The notes under the pieces were generated by a model. It ran no database searches. It saw nothing but the letters and a program-made list of their open reading frames with translations, and was not told where the DNA came from. A DNA stretch of 8,254 nucleotides from Marinobacter sp. (GTDB taxonomy: Bacteria > Pseudomonadota > Gammaproteobacteria > Pseudomonadales > Oleiphilaceae). The position numbers and the translations under genes were made by a program. Below, one piece after another: positions 7,593 to 8,254 of this stretch. Each line of letters begins with the position of its first letter. The stretch's first letter is position 1. Where the stretch lies: NCBI GenBank assembly GCA_017643965.1, contig JAEPMM010000130.1, positions 1 to 8,254 of the forward strand, given 5' to 3'.

Positions 7593-7595
7593 AAA

Positions 7596-8254
7596 ATGAC
7601 AACATCCAAAGCCAAGATTGTTTACACCCTGACCGACGAGGCCCCCGCCCTTGCCACCCGGTCCCTTCTTCCGATCCTTGAAACCTACGCCAAGCCGGCC
7701 GGCATCGAATTTGAAACCAGCGACATCTCGCTGGCGGCACGTATTCTGGCCGGGTTTCCCGACTATCTGGAAGAAAACCAGCGGGTGCCTGACGCACTGG
7801 CAGAACTGGGCGAATACACCAAGGACCCGGACGCCAACATCATCAAGCTGCCGAACATTTCAGCCTCCATCCCGCAGTTGCGGGCGGCCATCAAGGAGCT
7901 GAACAGCCAGGGTTACAAGCTTCCCGAGTACAAGGAACACCCGGAGACCGACGAAGAGAAAGAGGCCCAGGCCCGCTACTCCAAAGTGCTCGGCAGCGCG
8001 GTCAACCCGGTACTGCGGGAAGGCAACTCCGATCGCCGTGCCCCGGCCGCGGTTAAGGCGTTTGCCCGCAAATACCCCCACTCCATGGGTGAGTGGAGCC
8101 CCGCTTCCCGCACCCACGTGGCGCACATGCGCGGCGGTGACTTCTACTCCAACGAGCAGTCCGTCACCCTCGACAAGGCCACCAACGCCCGCATCGTGTT
8201 CGAAAATGCCCAGGGCAAACAGACGGTTCTGAAAGCGGAACTGCCGCTGATGGA
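7596..8254 (+). CDS. icd: Monomeric NADP-dependent isocitrate dehydrogenase, 5' part
   Basis: The first 219 residues of a protein expected to be about 740 residues long; the gene runs off the window end. It catalyses oxidative decarboxylation of isocitrate to 2-oxoglutarate with NADP+ in the citrate cycle. The N-terminus matches the monomeric class: KIVYTLTDEAPALAT (7-21), LPNISASIPQLRAAIKELN (85-103), VLGSAVNPVLREGNSDRR (131-148) and PHSMGEWSPASRTHVAHMRG (161-180). Asn87, Ser89, Ser134, Asn137, Arg141 and Arg147 correspond, shifted by two, to isocitrate-binding residues recalled for the Azotobacter enzyme. The ATG follows TGAGGA by 5 nt. The long gap, hairpin and own promoter candidate separate it from the aacS operon. 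The only doubt is the unseen C-terminal two thirds. Confidence 0.95.
   Translation, partial: MTTSKAKIVYTLTDEAPALATRSLLPILETYAKPAGIEFETSDISLAARILAGFPDYLEENQRVPDALAELGEYTKDPDANIIKLPNISASIPQLRAAIKELNSQGYKLPEYKEHPETDEEKEAQARYSKVLGSAVNPVLREGNSDRRAPAAVKAFARKYPHSMGEWSPASRTHVAHMRGGDFYSNEQSVTLDKATNARIVFENAQGKQTVLKAELPLM

Noticed and set aside
7152..7595. Possible CRISPR array, tRNA or complete insertion sequence in the gap
   Set aside because: There are no regularly spaced repeats, no cloverleaf or CCA end, and no transposase frame; only palindromes and a short direct repeat are present.

Overview
The window is GC-rich, densely coded DNA with every gene on the + strand. It looks chromosomal and Gammaproteobacterial, most plausibly a marine or halophilic Marinobacter-like organism. 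This rests on the combination of a sigma-54 activator, a TRAP transporter, a proteobacterial-type 3-hydroxybutyrate dehydrogenase and a monomeric isocitrate dehydrogenase; the genus is an inference from protein character, not from a search.

Layout. (1) 2-853: C-terminal 283 residues of a sigma-54-dependent activator (AAA+ plus Fis-type HTH); its sensor domain lies before the window. (2) 854-1179: a regulatory region with, in order, three related palindromic enhancer-like sites (the first overlaps the activator's stop codon), a probable IHF site, a -24/-12 promoter and a leader of about 160 nt with inverted repeats. (3) 1180-4350: tripartite TRAP transporter dctP-dctQ-dctM, with a strong palindrome and a terminator-like hairpin between dctP and dctQ. 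(4) 4364-5143: D-3-hydroxybutyrate dehydrogenase (bdhA). (5) 5160-7151: acetoacetyl-CoA synthetase (aacS). (6) 7152-7595: a non-coding gap with a REP-like palindrome, an 81-nt near-perfect hairpin holding a possible terminator, and a candidate sigma-70 promoter. (7) 7596 to the end: the first 219 residues of a monomeric NADP-dependent isocitrate dehydrogenase, a separate housekeeping unit.

The genes form a coherent ketone-body scavenging module. The TRAP system would import (R)-3-hydroxybutyrate and perhaps acetoacetate. BdhA oxidises 3-hydroxybutyrate to acetoacetate, and AacS activates that with ATP and CoA to acetoacetyl-CoA, which feeds thiolysis or polyhydroxyalkanoate metabolism. The adjacent activator probably switches the operon on through the three upstream sites and the sigma-54 promoter, in the manner of HbcR in Pseudomonas, where the same enzymes are paired with a different transporter type. 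The most useful novel points are the helically phased operator array, the implied TRAP specificity for 3-hydroxybutyrate, and the large hairpin downstream of aacS.
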